Source: an uncultured Oscillibacter sp. | GTDB lineage: Bacteria; Bacillota_A; Clostridia; Oscillospirales; Oscillospiraceae | Direction: 5' to 3' | Assembly: GCA_902462475.1 (NCBI GenBank) | Contig: CABQCB010000108.1 | Location: 1-6,466, forward strand | DNA length: 6,466 nt | Shown here: in pieces, positions 5,609 to 6,466 of the stretch | Layout of the letters: every line of letters begins with the position of its first letter | Numbering within the stretch: the stretch's first letter is position 1 | Notes under the pieces: generated by a model | Told to the model about the DNA's origin: nothing | The model's input: only the letters and a program-made list of their open reading frames with translations | Database searches by the model: none | Translations under genes and position numbers: made by a program

Positions 5609-6466
5609 TCAAAGCGCGATGGTGGGCACAGCGTCGGCGGGGATGGGGCACACGTATCCCTCCACCGTGCGGCGGCGGAACTCCGCCTTGGCCTCCTCCA
5701 GCAGCTCCGGCCGGGTGAGCAGGTCCATGACCGCGGCGGAGAGCACCTTGCCTGCGTGGATGGCGGCCTTGTGGCCGATGTCCGTGCGGTCGCAGGATAC
5801 GTTCTGCCAGCTGTGGCCGGGGCAGCCGTTGGGCCAGGCGGCCACGTGGATCTGGGCCGTGGGGCACTGCCAGCTCACGTCGCCCACGTCCGTGGAGCCG
5901 GGCTGGAAGGCGTCTCCCTGATAAAGGGGCAGCAGGAAGCTGTTCATGGCATGTCCTGCCTGGGCGCGCAGCTGCCGGACCGCCTCGGCGTAATCCGGGT
6001 CGTAGCCGCTGCCGATGCCGGGCACGCCGTCGCTGCCCGGGTAGGTGGCGGCCAGGGCGTCGGCAAAGGACAGCTCCTCCGGCGTGTAGTGGGGCACGCC
6101 CAGCGCCTGGAAGTTCTCGTAGAGGACCTGCTCCAAAACGTGGTTGGTAACGGTGTCTGCCAGGCCGTCGATAAACAGCTTTTCATAGGTGGTGTCCGTC
6201 ATGAGCGCGGCGCCCTGGGCGATCTTGTCCACCCGCTTCTGGAGCTCCACCGCCTCGGCAACGTGGTTGGAGCGCACCATGTACAAAACACTGGCCTTGG
6301 GCTGCACCACGTTGGGGCTGCGGCCGCCGGCGTCGGTAATGGCATAGTGGACCCGGGCCTTGTCACTCATGTGCTCCCGCAGGAACTGCACGCCGATGTT
6401 CATCAGCTCCACGGCGTCCAGGGCACTGCGGCCCCGGTCCGGGGCGCCGGCGGCGTGGGAGGCCAC
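5609..6466 (-). CDS. AbgB-like M20 family amidohydrolase, C-terminal 285 residues (5' end beyond window)
   Basis: This resembles p-aminobenzoyl-glutamate hydrolase subunit B, a cytosolic zinc-type M20 amidohydrolase that splits the folate breakdown product into p-aminobenzoate and glutamate; related M20 enzymes act on other N-acyl amino acids. The fragment begins inside the lid domain at ASHAAGAPDRGRSALDAVEL (fragment residues 2-21), continues through VHYAITDAGGRSPNVVQPKA (39-58), IAQGAALMTDTT (82-93) and STDVGDVSWQCPTAQIHVA (191-209), and ends with GHSWQ (217-221) and IGHKAAIHAGKVL (230-242). H218 probably corresponds to the late conserved His of the active site. E. coli AbgB has about 480 residues, so roughly 195 residues, including most metal ligands, lie past the right edge. 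The first visible codon is GTG read as internal valine, not a start. It lies 119 bp upstream of the permease on the same strand with no clear terminator between. The substrate is uncertain. Confidence 0.88.
   Translation of the reverse strand: MASHAAGAPDRGRSALDAVELMNIGVQFLREHMSDKARVHYAITDAGGRSPNVVQPKASVLYMVRSNHVAEAVELQKRVDKIAQGAALMTDTTYEKLFIDGLADTVTNHVLEQVLYENFQALGVPHYTPEELSFADALAATYPGSDGVPGIGSGYDPDYAEAVRQLRAQAGHAMNSFLLPLYQGDAFQPGSTDVGDVSWQCPTAQIHVAAWPNGCPGHSWQNVSCDRTDIGHKAAIHAGKVLSAAVMDLLTRPELLEEAKAEFRRRTVEGYVCPIPADAVPTIAL

Noticed and set aside
4122..5921. 599-codon plus-strand open frame opposite the permease
   Set aside because: His/Gly/Asp-rich composition without motifs, running across the permease promoter and into the hydrolase gene. 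It is a shadow frame.
6464..6466. GTG at the right edge as start of the M20 hydrolase
   Set aside because: It falls inside the conserved lid-domain motif; the catalytic N-terminal part must lie beyond the edge.

Overview
The window looks like an ordinary metabolic and transport region of a moderately high-GC, low-redundancy Firmicutes chromosome. Coding DNA is GC-rich with C or G at most third codon positions. The intergenic spaces are short and AT-rich, the ribosome binding sites are strong AGGAG-type, and the promoters are close to TTGACA/TATAAT. Together with the gene families present, this fits a gut clostridium of the Oscillospiraceae/Ruminococcaceae type. That placement is an inference from composition and gene style, not a database result. 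I see no insertion sequence, phage gene, CRISPR array, tRNA or rRNA, and nothing suggesting recent transfer.

Layout. On the minus strand, 1-1039 is the N-terminal 346 residues of an arginine deiminase (arcA) that starts at TTG and runs off the left edge. A strong terminator hairpin (1119-1151) separates it from a minus-strand DegV-family lipid-binding protein (1178-2026). A 173-bp divergent regulatory region (2027-2199) holds two back-to-back near-consensus promoters and several inverted or direct repeats. A plus-strand pair follows: a MarR-type regulator (2200-2646) overlapping by ATGA a MATE efflux transporter (2643-4043), an arrangement like Staphylococcus mepR-mepA. A bidirectional terminator (4075-4111) ends this operon and the convergent minus-strand NCS2/NAT nucleobase permease (4128-5489). 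Upstream of the permease on the same strand is the C-terminal 285 residues of an AbgB-like M20 amidohydrolase (5609-6466), which enters from the right edge.

How the parts may work together. The MarR protein probably represses its own operon and may also affect degV, because the two -35 boxes are only 19 bp apart and palindromes lie in and beside them. The hydrolase and permease could form a scavenging pair for folate or purine-type compounds, but the permease has its own promoter and the link is only positional. Arginine deiminase would release ammonia and citrulline from arginine, usually feeding ornithine carbamoyltransferase and carbamate kinase outside the window.

No previously undescribed system is evident. 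The points most worth a second look are the architecture of the divergent control region, the unusual residues at substrate-binding positions of the NCS2 permease, and the altered lipid-head-group site of the DegV protein. No gap between genes exceeds 300 bases.
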